Source: Sphingomonadales bacterium | GTDB taxonomy: Bacteria; Pseudomonadota; Alphaproteobacteria; Sphingomonadales; Sphingomonadaceae | Direction of reading: 5' to 3' | Assembly: GCA_016721875.1 (NCBI GenBank) | Contig: JADKHG010000001.1 | Span: 531,815 to 595,814, forward strand | DNA: 64,000 nucleotides | Part shown: piece after piece, positions 49,698 to 58,656 of the stretch | Layout: each line of letters begins with the position of its first letter | Numbering within the stretch: the first letter of the stretch is position 1 | Program-made: the position numbers and the translations under genes | Notes under the pieces: generated by a model | The model's database searches: none | Seen by the model: the letters and a program-made list of their open reading frames with translations, nothing else | What the model was told of the DNA's origin: nothing

Positions 49698-51157
49698 ATG
49701 CGTGTAGCCCGGTATTTTTGCTCAGTTTGTTCGTACTGGCGACCTCTGCCTCGGCGCAGTCGCCAGCCGACGAAGCACTACGCGATTTCGATTTTGTGGT
49801 GGACAGCCTCCGAACGGACTATGCAGGCTTTCCCGACAAGACTGCAGGCGACAAGCTGGCGACATTTGAAGCCGATGTTGTCCGATACCGCGCGTTAGTT
49901 GCCGAACACCCCGACAAGCTATTTGACACCATGTGGGACCTGTTGGGTTGGTTCAAGGACGGCCATTTGGCATTCGATTCCGGGCCAAGTCAGCCACCAC
50001 CGGCGCCACCTTCCGCCGATGAAGCCGCAAAAGAACGCACATTGGCCGAAACTGGGCGTTTCGTACCGATCGAAGAAGGCACCGCCAAAAAAATCAAAGC
50101 TTTGCGGGTGCCGCAAGGTATTTGGGAAACGCTTGACGGCACCTATCGCGTCGCTGTGGTACCAGACCCCGAAAATAGAACACAGTTTGTCGGCATCATC
50201 TTGGCCAGTCTGGCGCCAAGCTGGACACCAGGGCAGGTTAAGTTCAATCTCACACAATCGCCAGATGGAAAATGGCAATCGACCTTTCGCTTTCGCAATC
50301 ACGACGAAAAGCAGGGAGAGGCACGTTTTCAAGCAAAAGCATCGCTGATGGAATTTGATTCGATCAGTAGCCTTTGGAAACGCATATGGCCCGAGCCAGC
50401 AGTCACCATTGACCGCATCGTCCCTTCAAAAGATTTTTTCCTGCGTGCGCTGTCACCCGAAACCTTGTGGCTAAGGCTTCCCAATTTTAAAAATGGAAAT
50501 CGCGAAACAATTGAAAAGCTATTGTCCGAAAACAGCCAGAAACTTGCCACAACACCCAATTTACTCATCGATTTGAGAAACAATAGCGGCGGGTCTGATG
50601 CATCCTATGCGGAGCTTATGAAATGGATTTGTTCGAGGTCTATTTATTCGATAGGCGTCGAATTCAGGGTCTCAAAGCGCAACGCAGACCTTTACGAGAC
50701 ATTGGCGAATGCACCTGATTTCCCAGAGTCATTCCGACCAATGATCAATAGTCTGGTATCGAACATGCGGGTGCAGCCAACGGCAAAATGGGCAACGACT
50801 GGCGAGCGCCCTTTTTCAATCCAGACCTGTCCTGACATCCGTGCCAATCCAAGGCGTGTTGCCATAATCATCACTGGCGCAGGTTCAAGCGGTGACCAAT
50901 TCGTTCTGGATGCACGGCAAAGCCGAAAGGTTACGACTTTTGGCGGAAACAGTGCCGGTATTATCGACTATTCAAACCAGCTGCAAACGCTGACACCATC
51001 GGGCAAATATCTGTTCAAATGGTCAAGTTCGCGTTCGATGCGTTTGCCTGATGAGCCCATTGACGGTGTGGGCATTGCTCCGGATATTCGCGTTGCCGCA
51101 GAAACAGACGATCCGGTCGGATATGTTCAGCAGTGGCTGGAAAAGCAGGTTGGGTAA
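49698..51157 (+). CDS. S41-like peptidase domain protein, signal peptide split by a homopolymer indel
   Basis: A secreted protein of about 486 aa with a C-terminal S41/TSP-like domain: NLLIDLRNNSGGSDASYAEL (about 285), IIITGAGSSGDQFVLDAR (Ser position) and GGNSAGIIDYSNQ. Its N-terminal part (30-280) is not conserved in obvious ways. The ATG at 49698 gives MRVARYF and then shifts: with one more T in the run at 49715-49719 the reading would be MRVARYFLLSLFVLATSASA, an ideal signal peptide with GGGGAG upstream. Base composition is lower in GC than its neighbours, suggesting acquisition. Confidence 0.78.
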
Positions 51158-51163
51158 GCCGAT

Positions 51164-51985
51164 TCACAGATAGTGCGGTTCTGGCCTTTCGAACAATTGT
51201 TCATAATGCACAAGCGCGGGTTTGCCACCCAGCGGCACCGGCTCGCCTTCGCGAAATGCCCATTCGCCCCGGTCGCAATCTTCTGCGCGGACATAGCCGT
51301 TGATATAGAAACGACGGAAATGGTCGGCATTGTTGGTGCCAGAGCCATGGATCAGATAGGGGCTCCACAATGCGAAATCACCCGGTTCCAGTTCAACGTC
51401 GATCCGTCCGGCGGGGTCGAAGCCGGCAGCCTCCAGCAACGCCTCTTGCGGTGCATCGCCCATTTCGACACCCAGCTTGTCGATATCAACCGAACCGCGC
51501 AAATGGCTGCCCGGTAAAATCTTCATGCCGCCACTCAGCGGATCGTGCGGATCGATCGCGAGGCCCGTTTGCACATAGGCCTCGCCCAGATTGCGATAGG
51601 CATGGTCGGGTTTGCGAAACCGCGAATCCTGATGATAGGCAAAATTGCCGCGCCCTCCGGGCTTTTTCCAATGCACCTGATTGATGATCTGTTTGAGATC
51701 ACACCCGATCAAAGGCTCGAGCAGTTGCAAAATGCGCTGGTCGATGCGGAAATCGGCGAGCACATCATTATGATAGGACGGCCACTGCACCATCCGCACT
51801 TCGCCGGCCTCCAGCCGATAATGCAGATTGCCGTGGCGGAAGCTTTTGCCGTGATTCAATCCTTCGCGGTGCACCGCGTCAGCCGCGTCACCCAGTCGCG
51901 CCAGTTCGGCACGCGAGACCAGTCTGCGGACAATCGCATAACCATGTTCCCGATAGTGGCGGACGAAATCCATCCAAAGCTCCAT
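51164..51985 (-). CDS. Phytanoyl-CoA dioxygenase family protein
   Basis: A 273-aa Fe(II)/2-oxoglutarate oxygenase with the jelly-roll core: iron ligands HxD in YHQDSRFRKPD (about 117) and the distal His in LWSPYLIHGSGTNNADHFRR (about 213), with the 2OG-binding Arg shortly after. Substrate unknown. It faces the S41-like gene convergently, with 6 bp between the stops. Confidence 0.9.
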   Translation of the reverse strand: MELWMDFVRHYREHGYAIVRRLVSRAELARLGDAADAVHREGLNHGKSFRHGNLHYRLEAGEVRMVQWPSYHNDVLADFRIDQRILQLLEPLIGCDLKQIINQVHWKKPGGRGNFAYHQDSRFRKPDHAYRNLGEAYVQTGLAIDPHDPLSGGMKILPGSHLRGSVDIDKLGVEMGDAPQEALLEAAGFDPAGRIDVELEPGDFALWSPYLIHGSGTNNADHFRRFYINGYVRAEDCDRGEWAFREGEPVPLGGKPALVHYEQLFERPEPHYL

Positions 51986-52045
51986 CGCTGTTATGGATTA
52001 ACCATAGCAGCCAAATATTACCGGTAGATGGACGAAAGGGCAAAT

Positions 52046-53149
52046 TTACGGCTCAATCACCAGCCCGACTTTTGGATCGGCTTTGCCCGACAGCACCTCA
52101 TGATAGGCCGCAAGTGCTCCCTCGGCTCCGCTGCGCTTCTCGATTTGCGCCAGCGACGGGGCAATTTCCATAAAGCCCAACCAGGCCGCACCGATCCGTT
52201 CGGCAAAATCCTTTGGTCCCCAGTCGACAACGCGTTTCTGGCTACGACCGGGGGCGAAGAATCCTTGGCGCACGGGTCCGGGCAATGTCCCTCCCTCACC
52301 CACGGCATCCCAGTGCGACTTGCCAACGACCATCGAATATTTGAGTTGCTCGCCAAAATGCTCATGCACCGCGCGCGTCACTGCGCCATTGCCAGCCATA
52401 TCGACCAGAGCGGCGGCCTTACCGGGGTCGATCAACGTGCCAATGTCGTCATAGGCGACGACTTCGTCATAGATGCCCAGCGCCACCAGACCCTCTTTGT
52501 TGGCCGCGCTGGTAAGGCCGATGGTGCGCGGACGGTTGGCCCGTTGCTTCATGGCGTGACCAAGGCCAATCGCGGTTTTGCTCGACGCGCTGGCGATCAG
52601 CACCTGCTCCGCGCCATAATCGTCGTCATCCTCAAACTGATCGGCAATCAGCCAGCCGGTGAGGAACAGGGGGCGATAGACCGGCCACAGGTCGTGATGC
52701 TCCGCGCGGTAATCGGGGATCGCATCAACGCGTTGATAGCGGTTGTAAATCGGCGGCAATGTGGTGCGGCGCGGGGTCACGTCGGTAAAGCCGCTATCGC
52801 TTATCTCGCCCGGGATCAGCACCGCATGGCTTGCCATCGGGTAATAGCCATAGAAACGGTCGCCAGGGGCCACGCCCTCTATATCGCTGACCAGCACGGT
52901 GGCAAATCCCCAAACCGGCAGGCGCCCCGGCGCGGCGCGCTCGGCAAAGAAATCCCAATAGCCCTGATCATTGCCGAACAGGCCAGAAGGTTTGCCAAAC
53001 ACGCCATAGGTGATGTTGTTTGCGGTCATCGCAAAGCTGTCGATTTGGACCAGAATCTCGTGCGGTCCGATTTCGGATTCGGCAGCAACGGTTTCGGTGC
53101 TGGTAATATCATCGCGATCGATGTCGATCGCCCAGGCTGAATGTGTCAT
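52046..53149 (-). CDS. DUF2855 family protein
   Basis: A 367-aa protein with a medium-chain dehydrogenase-like layout: N-terminal FAMTANNITYGVFGKPSG, PVWGFATVLVSDIEGVAPGDR, then a nucleotide-fold-like QVLIASASSKTAIGLGHAM. DUF2855 members are often called quinone oxidoreductase-like, but the function is unknown. It is downstream of the VIT gene (5 bp gap), on the same strand, likely cotranscribed. Confidence 0.88.
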   Translation of the reverse strand: MTHSAWAIDIDRDDITSTETVAAESEIGPHEILVQIDSFAMTANNITYGVFGKPSGLFGNDQGYWDFFAERAAPGRLPVWGFATVLVSDIEGVAPGDRFYGYYPMASHAVLIPGEISDSGFTDVTPRRTTLPPIYNRYQRVDAIPDYRAEHHDLWPVYRPLFLTGWLIADQFEDDDDYGAEQVLIASASSKTAIGLGHAMKQRANRPRTIGLTSAANKEGLVALGIYDEVVAYDDIGTLIDPGKAAALVDMAGNGAVTRAVHEHFGEQLKYSMVVGKSHWDAVGEGGTLPGPVRQGFFAPGRSQKRVVDWGPKDFAERIGAAWLGFMEIAPSLAQIEKRSGAEGALAAYHEVLSGKADPKVGLVIEP

Positions 53150-53154
53150 CGAAA

Positions 53155-53853
53155 TTATCCTATCGTTGTTCCGAATAGCGAGCCGATTGCTGCGGTTGCT
53201 GCCATCGCAAAGGCTCCCCAGAAGGTCACCCGCAGCACAGCTTTACCAATTGGCGCGCCGCCTGCCTTTGCTCCGACCGCGCCCAACAGCGCCAGTGCAA
53301 TTACCGAACCGCCAGTGACTATCCATGTCAACGATGGGCCCGCGAACAGTGGCACCATCACCAGCGGCAAGGCTGCCCCCGCGGCAAAGCTGGCCGCCGA
53401 TGCCAGCGCTGCCTGAATGGGTCGTGCCGACATTTCCTCGGTCAGCCCGAGTTCGTCGCGCAAATGCGCGCCAAGCGCATCCTTGGCCATCAGTCCGTCG
53501 GCAACCTGTTCGGCTAGCTTTCGGTCCAGCCCGCGCTTTTCGTAAATGCGGGTCAATTCCTCGCGTTCCAGTTCGGGCTGGGTTTCCAATTCGGCTGTTT
53601 CGCGGGCAATATCGGCTTTCTCCGCATCGCCCTGCGAGCTGACCGAGACAAATTCGCCCGCCGCCATCGACATGGCACCGGCAACCAGCCCGGCGATACC
53701 CGTGATCAATATGCTGTTCTGCGTTGCCCCCGCCGCCGCGACACCGGCGATTAGGCTGGCAGTCGAGACAATGCCATCATTCGCCCCAAGGATCGAAGCG
53801 CGCAGCCAGCCGATGCGGTCAACGACGTGGGATTCTCGGTGCGCGCGCGGCAT
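53155..53853 (-). CDS. VIT1/CCC1 family transporter
   Basis: A 232-aa inner-membrane protein: the family signature in TM1 ILGANDGIVSTASLIAG (about 21-37), GAMSMAAGEFVSVSSQGDAE, a long cytoplasmic metal-binding helical insert (about 78-145) and further membrane segments (about 150-230). Such proteins transport iron or manganese. The stop is 5 bp from the start of the DUF2855 gene. Confidence 0.92.
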   Translation of the reverse strand: MPRAHRESHVVDRIGWLRASILGANDGIVSTASLIAGVAAAGATQNSILITGIAGLVAGAMSMAAGEFVSVSSQGDAEKADIARETAELETQPELEREELTRIYEKRGLDRKLAEQVADGLMAKDALGAHLRDELGLTEEMSARPIQAALASAASFAAGAALPLVMVPLFAGPSLTWIVTGGSVIALALLGAVGAKAGGAPIGKAVLRVTFWGAFAMAATAAIGSLFGTTIG

Positions 53854-53863
53854 GGCATTCCCT

Positions 53864-54784
53864 TCAATAATGCAGCTTCAAACCCGGACGATTCCAGCGG
53901 GTTTTCACCAGCCGCCCGCTGCCCGACAATGTCAACCACGCATCGTGCATATCGGGCCCGCCAAAGCAGATATTGGTGGTGAAAATATCGTCAGTACTGA
54001 CAAATTCGACCAGTTCTCCATGCGGCGACACGACCGAAATCCCGCATTCCCCGATGGTTGCCACGCAGATATTGCCATTGACCTCCATGGCCAGACTGTC
54101 GAAAAATTTCCAGCCTGCGGGACGATAGAGAGGGATACCGGGGCCACCGGGCCCGCCCGCCTCGTCCACCTTGCCGGGTGCGGTAATGTTGAATTTCATC
54201 AACCGGCAGGTGTAGGTTTCGGCGGCATAAAGGCTGTTACCATCGGGCGACAGGCCAATGCCATTGGGGTTTTGCGAGGGGAAGATCACTTCCTCAAGCA
54301 GGCTGCCATCGGTTTTGGCATAGAAAATGCCGACAATGTCGTGGCAACGCGTCTTGTAATCTTCCTTGCCATGATCGGTGAACCAGAAGCCGCCATGCGC
54401 GTCGAAGACGATGTCGTTGGGTCCGCGCAGTACACAGCCGAAATCGCCAGATTTATACAGAATTTCGACCGCCCCGGTTTCGATATCAATCCGTTCTATA
54501 CGCCCGCCCGAATAGGTGTCAGCAATGCCGTGCGGAGCGAGAAAATCACCATTTCTGCTCCAGTTGAATCCGCCATTGTTGCAGCAATAGAGCTTGCCAT
54601 CGGGACCGAGCGCCAGACCATTGGGACCGCCGCCGGTCTCTGCCACGGTCGTCCGGCTGCCGTCGGGAAAAACCCGGCTGATCCGCCCGGCCTCTATTTC
54701 GGTCAGGATGATGCTGCCATCAGGCATCCACACCGGGCCTTCGGGAAAGCGTAAGCCATCGGCAACCAGTTCAAATTCCGCCAT
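53864..54784 (-). CDS. SMP-30/gluconolactonase/LRE family protein
   Basis: A 306-aa six-bladed beta-propeller: FPEGPVWMPDGSIILTEI (metal Glu about residue 15), GGGPNGLALGPDGKLY (Asn), LRGPNDIVFDAHGGFWFTD and QNPNGIGLSPDGNSLYAAE (Asp/Asn ligands). Probably a lactonase with a divalent metal. It precedes the VIT and DUF2855 genes on the minus strand (10 bp to VIT), so SMP30-VIT-DUF2855 look like an operon. Confidence 0.9.
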   Translation of the reverse strand: MAEFELVADGLRFPEGPVWMPDGSIILTEIEAGRISRVFPDGSRTTVAETGGGPNGLALGPDGKLYCCNNGGFNWSRNGDFLAPHGIADTYSGGRIERIDIETGAVEILYKSGDFGCVLRGPNDIVFDAHGGFWFTDHGKEDYKTRCHDIVGIFYAKTDGSLLEEVIFPSQNPNGIGLSPDGNSLYAAETYTCRLMKFNITAPGKVDEAGGPGGPGIPLYRPAGWKFFDSLAMEVNGNICVATIGECGISVVSPHGELVEFVSTDDIFTTNICFGGPDMHDAWLTLSGSGRLVKTRWNRPGLKLHY

Positions 54785-54924
54785 ATTGTCCTCTCCTGTC
54801 TCAAGGCGATGCTGCCAGACCGCAGCTGAAATGAAAAGCGCCTTTCACCGCGCCGCATCCACATTGCTTGACCCCAATCGCAGGTTATGCGACCCCTGTC
54901 GCAGGGACAAGGGGTAAGGATTAT

Positions 54925-56250
54925 ATGGCGAACCAGCACAACAACGCCGCAAAGCCGCCAATGGGCATATGGATGGCGCTCGCGCTGGTGATGGGCAGCA
55001 TGATCGGCTCGGGGGTATTCCTGCTTCCCGCCAGCCTTGCCCCGCTTGGTTGGAATTCGGTGATTGGCTGGCTGATCACCGTTTCAGGCGCGATGTGCGT
55101 GGCCGCCGTCTTCGCGCGCCTCGCCCGCGCGCTGCCCCATGCCGGTGGCCCCTATGCCTATGCCAAGGCGGCCTTTGGTCCCGGTGCGGGCTTTGCCATT
55201 GCCTGGGCCTATTGGATATCAATGTGGGTCGGTAACGCGGCGATTGCTACCGGCGCAGTCAGCTATTTGAGTGAGCTTTTCCCCGCGCTGAAAGCAACCG
55301 GCTGGTCGGTGGCAGCGACGCTGGTGGTGGTGTGGTTCTTCACATTGATCAACCTGAAGGGGGCAAAGCTCGCGGGCCAGGTGCAGCTGGTATCAACCAT
55401 CGTCAAACTGATCCCGCTGATCGCGGTGATAGGCCTTGCCGCCTATGTACTGGTAAGCGATGGCACCTCGGCAATCCGTCCATTCCGCGCCGAAGAGATC
55501 AACCTCGCACAAATTTCTGCTGCGACCATCCTGACATTGTGGGCAATGCTGGGGCTGGAGACCGCAACGGTTCCCGCCGACAAGGTCCGCGATCCCGAAC
55601 GCACGGTGCCGCGCGCAACCTTGCTGGGGACTGGCTCGGCAGGGATTATCTATATCTTTGTCTGCTCTGCTGTGGTGCTGATGCTGCCCGCTGCGGTCAC
55701 TGCCGCCTCGGATGCGCCCTTTGCCGAATTTGTCGGGCGTTTCGCCGGGTCCGATGCCCGGACCTTGATCGCGGCATTTGGCGCGCTGTCGGCGTTGGGT
55801 GCACTCAACGGCTGGATTTTGGTGCAGGGCGAATTGCCCGCGACGATGGCGCGCGACGGGCTGTTCCCGCGCTGGATGGCAAAGGTCGGTGAGGGTGGCG
55901 TGCCGGTGAATGCGCATCTGTTCACCACTGGCCTGCTCAGCATCGTGTTGTTGCTCAACACCAGCAAGTCGATGGCGAATCTGTTCGCGTTCCTGATCCT
56001 GCTCGCCTCTGCGGTGGTGCTGGTGATGTATCTGGGGACCGCAATGGCCGCTGCCAAGCTGATGGCGGACGGCAGATTGAAGCGCAGCGGCGGCTTTGTC
56101 GCGTTGGTGATAGCGGCGGCGACCTATGCGCTGTGGACGATCTATGGCGCGACGCAGGAGGCGCGCGGGGTCGAGGCATTGGGCTGGGCACTGGCGCTGC
56201 TCGCCGTCGGGCTGCCGGTCTATCTGTTGCGGAAGCGGCGCGAAGAATGA
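54925..56250 (+). CDS. APC family amino acid permease
   Basis: A 441-aa, 12-TM transporter of the amino acid-polyamine-organocation type: TM1 GSMIGSGVFLLPASLAPLG (the backbone-binding GxG break), ALPHAGGPYAYAKAAFGPG in TM3 and the conserved Glu in MLGLETATVPADKV (TM6-7). The substrate is unknown; the pattern resembles arginine/agmatine-type exchangers (AdiC-like), tentative. The start at 54925 has AAGGA upstream. It overlaps the DUF454 gene as ATGA. Confidence 0.9.
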   Translation: MANQHNNAAKPPMGIWMALALVMGSMIGSGVFLLPASLAPLGWNSVIGWLITVSGAMCVAAVFARLARALPHAGGPYAYAKAAFGPGAGFAIAWAYWISMWVGNAAIATGAVSYLSELFPALKATGWSVAATLVVVWFFTLINLKGAKLAGQVQLVSTIVKLIPLIAVIGLAAYVLVSDGTSAIRPFRAEEINLAQISAATILTLWAMLGLETATVPADKVRDPERTVPRATLLGTGSAGIIYIFVCSAVVLMLPAAVTAASDAPFAEFVGRFAGSDARTLIAAFGALSALGALNGWILVQGELPATMARDGLFPRWMAKVGEGGVPVNAHLFTTGLLSIVLLLNTSKSMANLFAFLILLASAVVLVMYLGTAMAAAKLMADGRLKRSGGFVALVIAAATYALWTIYGATQEARGVEALGWALALLAVGLPVYLLRKRREE

Positions 56251-56603
56251 TCAAGCGCAGGCTCTATCTTGCGGGCGGAATGCTTTCAGTCGGGCTGGGC
56301 GCGATTGGCGTGTTCCTGCCGATTTTGCCGACTGTGCCTTTCCTGATCCTCGCGGCGTTCTGCTTCGCACGCAGCAGCCCGGCGCTGGAGGCAAAGCTAC
56401 TCAACCACCCCCGCTATGGTCCGACGCTGGTGGCGTGGCGCGAAAAAGGCATTGTCAGCAGGCGTGCGAAGATTTCTGCTACCGCCGCCTTTGCTTTGAG
56501 CATCGCCATCGGTTTTGCCACCCTGTCGCTGCCCTGGTCGCTGATCCCGCTCGGCGTGGCACTTGCGTGCGGGACATGGCTGTGGAATCGACCTGAGGCA
56601 TGA
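56247..56603 (+). CDS. DUF454/YbaN family membrane protein
   Basis: A 118-aa protein with three hydrophobic segments: GMLSVGLGAIGVFLPILPTVP (TM1; described in part), PFLILAAFCFARSSP, and a C-terminal pair (about 75-112). This is the DUF454 pattern. The sequence overlaps the permease stop and the Crp/Fnr start (ATGA on both sides), so permease-DUF454-regulator form one transcript. Confidence 0.87.
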   Translation: MIKRRLYLAGGMLSVGLGAIGVFLPILPTVPFLILAAFCFARSSPALEAKLLNHPRYGPTLVAWREKGIVSRRAKISATAAFALSIAIGFATLSLPWSLIPLGVALACGTWLWNRPEA

Positions 56604-57214
56604 GCACTCCGCCCCCAACCATCGGCAAACCGTTGTCGCTTCCGGCGGGCAGCATATTGTTCCGCCCCGACGACGAATGCCCCGGATTTGTCATTGTCCG
56701 TTCGGGCTCAATCCGGGTCAGCCTGACCGCGGAGAATGGCCGCGAAATCACCCTCTATCGCGTCCATCCGGGCGAAGTGTGTTTGCAAACCTTTGGCTGC
56801 CTTGTCGAAAACCGGCGTTATTCAGCGGAGGGTGTCGCCGAAACCGCGCTTGATGCCGAGCTGGTACCCATCAGCGCGTTCAACGACCTGATTGCATCGG
56901 ACCCGGCCTTTCGTGCGCAATTATTCTCTGCTGTGGCGCACCGCTTCACCGATCTGGAGCAACTGGTCGAGGATGTGGTGCTGATCGGTTTCGAGGCACG
57001 GTTGGCCCGTGCACTGTTGCGGATGCGCGATGACACGGGCGGGATTGAAACGACACATGAGGCGCTGGCGGTCGATACCGGATCAGGCCGCGCCGCGATC
57101 AGCCGTCAATTGGGCAAATTCGCGCGTGACGGGCTGATTGCGCAGACGCGCGGGCGGATCGATATCGTCGATATTGCGCGGCTTGAAAATTTGGCCAGCG
57201 AGGTCGGTGACTAA
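56600..57214 (+). CDS. Crp/Fnr family transcriptional regulator
   Basis: A 204-aa regulator: N-terminal cyclic nucleotide-binding-like beta roll (about 15-125) and C-terminal winged helix (about 140-200, VDTGSGRAAISRQLGKFA). Three Cys in the sensor domain (DDECPGF and GEVCLQTFGCLV) could sense redox or sulfur stress. No FNR-type N-terminal Cys cluster. It probably controls the downstream DUF2892 gene. A perfect palindrome surrounds its stop codon. Confidence 0.9.
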   Translation: MSTPPPTIGKPLSLPAGSILFRPDDECPGFVIVRSGSIRVSLTAENGREITLYRVHPGEVCLQTFGCLVENRRYSAEGVAETALDAELVPISAFNDLIASDPAFRAQLFSAVAHRFTDLEQLVEDVVLIGFEARLARALLRMRDDTGGIETTHEALAVDTGSGRAAISRQLGKFARDGLIAQTRGRIDIVDIARLENLASEVGD

Positions 57215-57223
57215 GTCACCGAC
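57203..57223. other. Perfect palindrome surrounding the regulator's stop codon
   Basis: GTCGGTGAC-TAA-GTCACCGAC: 9-bp perfect arms with the TAA stop codon as the loop. It could be a stem-loop at the end of the regulator transcript (no T-run) or an operator read by the regulator just upstream of the DUF2892 gene. Confidence 0.6.
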
Positions 57224-57294
57224 ATGACGCTTCCGACTCGCTATCCTGCAGATCAACGTTCCAGCCGGGACGATGTAACAGGAAGGAATTGGAA

Positions 57295-57483
57295 ATGCCC
57301 TGCAACGAAGGAAAAGTGGATCGCGCTCTTCGCGTCATCGTTGGATTGGTGCTGCTGGCAATGGTATTTGTCGGCCCGCAAACCCCGTGGGGCTGGGTTG
57401 GCCTTGTGCCTTTGCTGACCGGAATTTTCGGTTTCTGCCCTGCCTATAAACTGTTGGGGATCAACACCTGCAAGACGCGCTGA
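57295..57483 (+). CDS. DUF2892 (YgaP-like) small membrane protein
   Basis: A 62-aa protein: MPCNEGKVDRALRVIVGLVL and then two hydrophobic segments joined by GPQTPWGW, ending GFCPAYKLLGINTCKTR. This is the inner-membrane module of the YgaP-type rhodanese family without the rhodanese. AGGAA stands 7 bp before the ATG. The adjacent Crp/Fnr gene (81 bp upstream) is the probable regulator, as in many alphaproteobacteria. Confidence 0.87.
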   Translation: MPCNEGKVDRALRVIVGLVLLAMVFVGPQTPWGWVGLVPLLTGIFGFCPAYKLLGINTCKTR

Positions 57484-57522
57484 GTTTCTGACTTTCATGC
57501 TGGCCCGAAAGGGTGACATGGC

Positions 57523-57576
57523 AACGGGGTTGGCGCGCGTCTTCCGGGTCGCAACCGACGCGCCGCTGACCCCGTT
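57523..57576. terminator. Imperfect long hairpin between convergent genes
   Basis: Arms AACGGGGTTGGCGCGCGTC and GACGCGCCGCTGACCCCGTT pair over about 17 of 20 positions in the 96-bp gap between the convergent DUF2892 and crtZ stops. Likely a bidirectional terminator. Confidence 0.5.
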
Positions 57577-57579
57577 CGC

Positions 57580-58095
57580 TTAATTCAGCGCATCGCGAAC
57601 CACAGCGATTCCCGCCGCGCGCTGCGCCTTCAATTCCTGCTTCAGCACCGCTGGATCGCGCGCGATGACAAAGCCAAAGCTGACCCCGCCCTCTTTGCCA
57701 ATGGTCGCATGGTGCAGCTTATGCGATTGCACCAACCGCTTGGCATAGCCGCGCTTGGGCACCCATCGAAAATAGCGCTGATGCACCAGCCCGTCATGGA
57801 TCAGCGTATAGACAATGCCGTAGAAGAATATGCCGAGCCCGATCCAGGTCCCCGGCTCCCATGCGCTGGCGCCCATGATCATCGGACTTCCGACCGCGAA
57901 CATCGAAAAGCTCATCGCAGCGCCAACAATCCCGTAAAGATCATTCTTTTCAAACATCTTGTCATGCGGCTCATGATGGTCACGATGCCAGCCCCAGCCC
58001 CAACCATGCATGATATATTTATGCGCGCTCCACGCGACAAACTCCATCGCAAAGAAGGTGGCGATAACGGTCAGAATGATGGTGAGAAGCGACAT
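57580..58095 (-). CDS. crtZ: Beta-carotene hydroxylase
   Basis: Di-iron membrane hydroxylase adding 3-OH to beta-ionone rings (zeaxanthin-type pigments). It is 171 aa, with four His boxes: HKYIMHGWGWGWH (about 20-32) with HRDHHEPHD, HDGLVHQRYF (about 105) and HKLHHATIGKE (about 128). The sterol desaturase fold is small and typical of CrtZ. The start at 58095 gives the short N-terminal helix expected. It follows a thioesterase gene on the same strand. Confidence 0.9.
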   Translation of the reverse strand: MSLLTIILTVIATFFAMEFVAWSAHKYIMHGWGWGWHRDHHEPHDKMFEKNDLYGIVGAAMSFSMFAVGSPMIMGASAWEPGTWIGLGIFFYGIVYTLIHDGLVHQRYFRWVPKRGYAKRLVQSHKLHHATIGKEGGVSFGFVIARDPAVLKQELKAQRAAGIAVVRDALN

Positions 58096-58112
58096 CACAC
58101 CCTTATAGCGCC

Positions 58113-58517
58113 TCAATCGCTCTTCGGAAAGAAATAGGCGGTAATTTCGCTGCCGATCCTTGCCGGGCGCAATGTTTGCGCATCGATGCAGCACCAGCTC
58201 GACTTGACTTCGGCCAACACTTCCTCACCGCGCTTGATCACCGTTTCGTAGAAGGCGCGGGCCCCGTGTATGCTTTCAAGCACGGTCGTTGCAAAAACAT
58301 CAGCGTCATTGAGGAAGGCCGGTTTGCGATAGGTAATCTCATGCTTCAGCGCCACCCAAGCGCGTGACGCTACAGCAGCGGGCGGGGCCAGCTTGCGCCA
58401 ATGTTCGAGCACCGCTTCTTGCACCCAGTTGAGGTAACGGCTCTTGTTCACATGCCCCATGAAGTCGATATCTTCAGGCAGTATCTTGATCGGGAACAGA
58501 TGGGCAAGTGTTGACAT
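58113..58517 (-). CDS. Acyl-CoA thioesterase (4HBT, YbgC/FadM-like)
   Basis: A 134-aa hot-dog-fold enzyme with the catalytic pattern DIDFMGHVNKSRYLNWVQEA (Asp, His, Asn; about 16-35) and the later SSWCCIDAQTLRPAR. It hydrolyses acyl-CoA; chain preference not seen. The gap to crtZ is 17 bp on the same strand. Confidence 0.9.
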   Translation of the reverse strand: MSTLAHLFPIKILPEDIDFMGHVNKSRYLNWVQEAVLEHWRKLAPPAAVASRAWVALKHEITYRKPAFLNDADVFATTVLESIHGARAFYETVIKRGEEVLAEVKSSWCCIDAQTLRPARIGSEITAYFFPKSD

Positions 58518-58656
58518 TTGTGTAAGCTATAGCGGGAGAATATTACGATTTCCAGTCACACGTCTGAAAGCAATTCTTGTCACCGGCCAAATTAGCAATA
58601 TCGGTCGAGCGCGCAGCCTCTCCCTGGGACTATCTGGGCCTGCCACGGAGATACGA

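Noticed and set aside
52028..53140. Long plus-strand open frame opposite the DUF2855 gene
   Set aside because: It mirrors the DUF2855 coding sequence and has no start signal; the minus-strand gene fits its operon with VIT and SMP-30.
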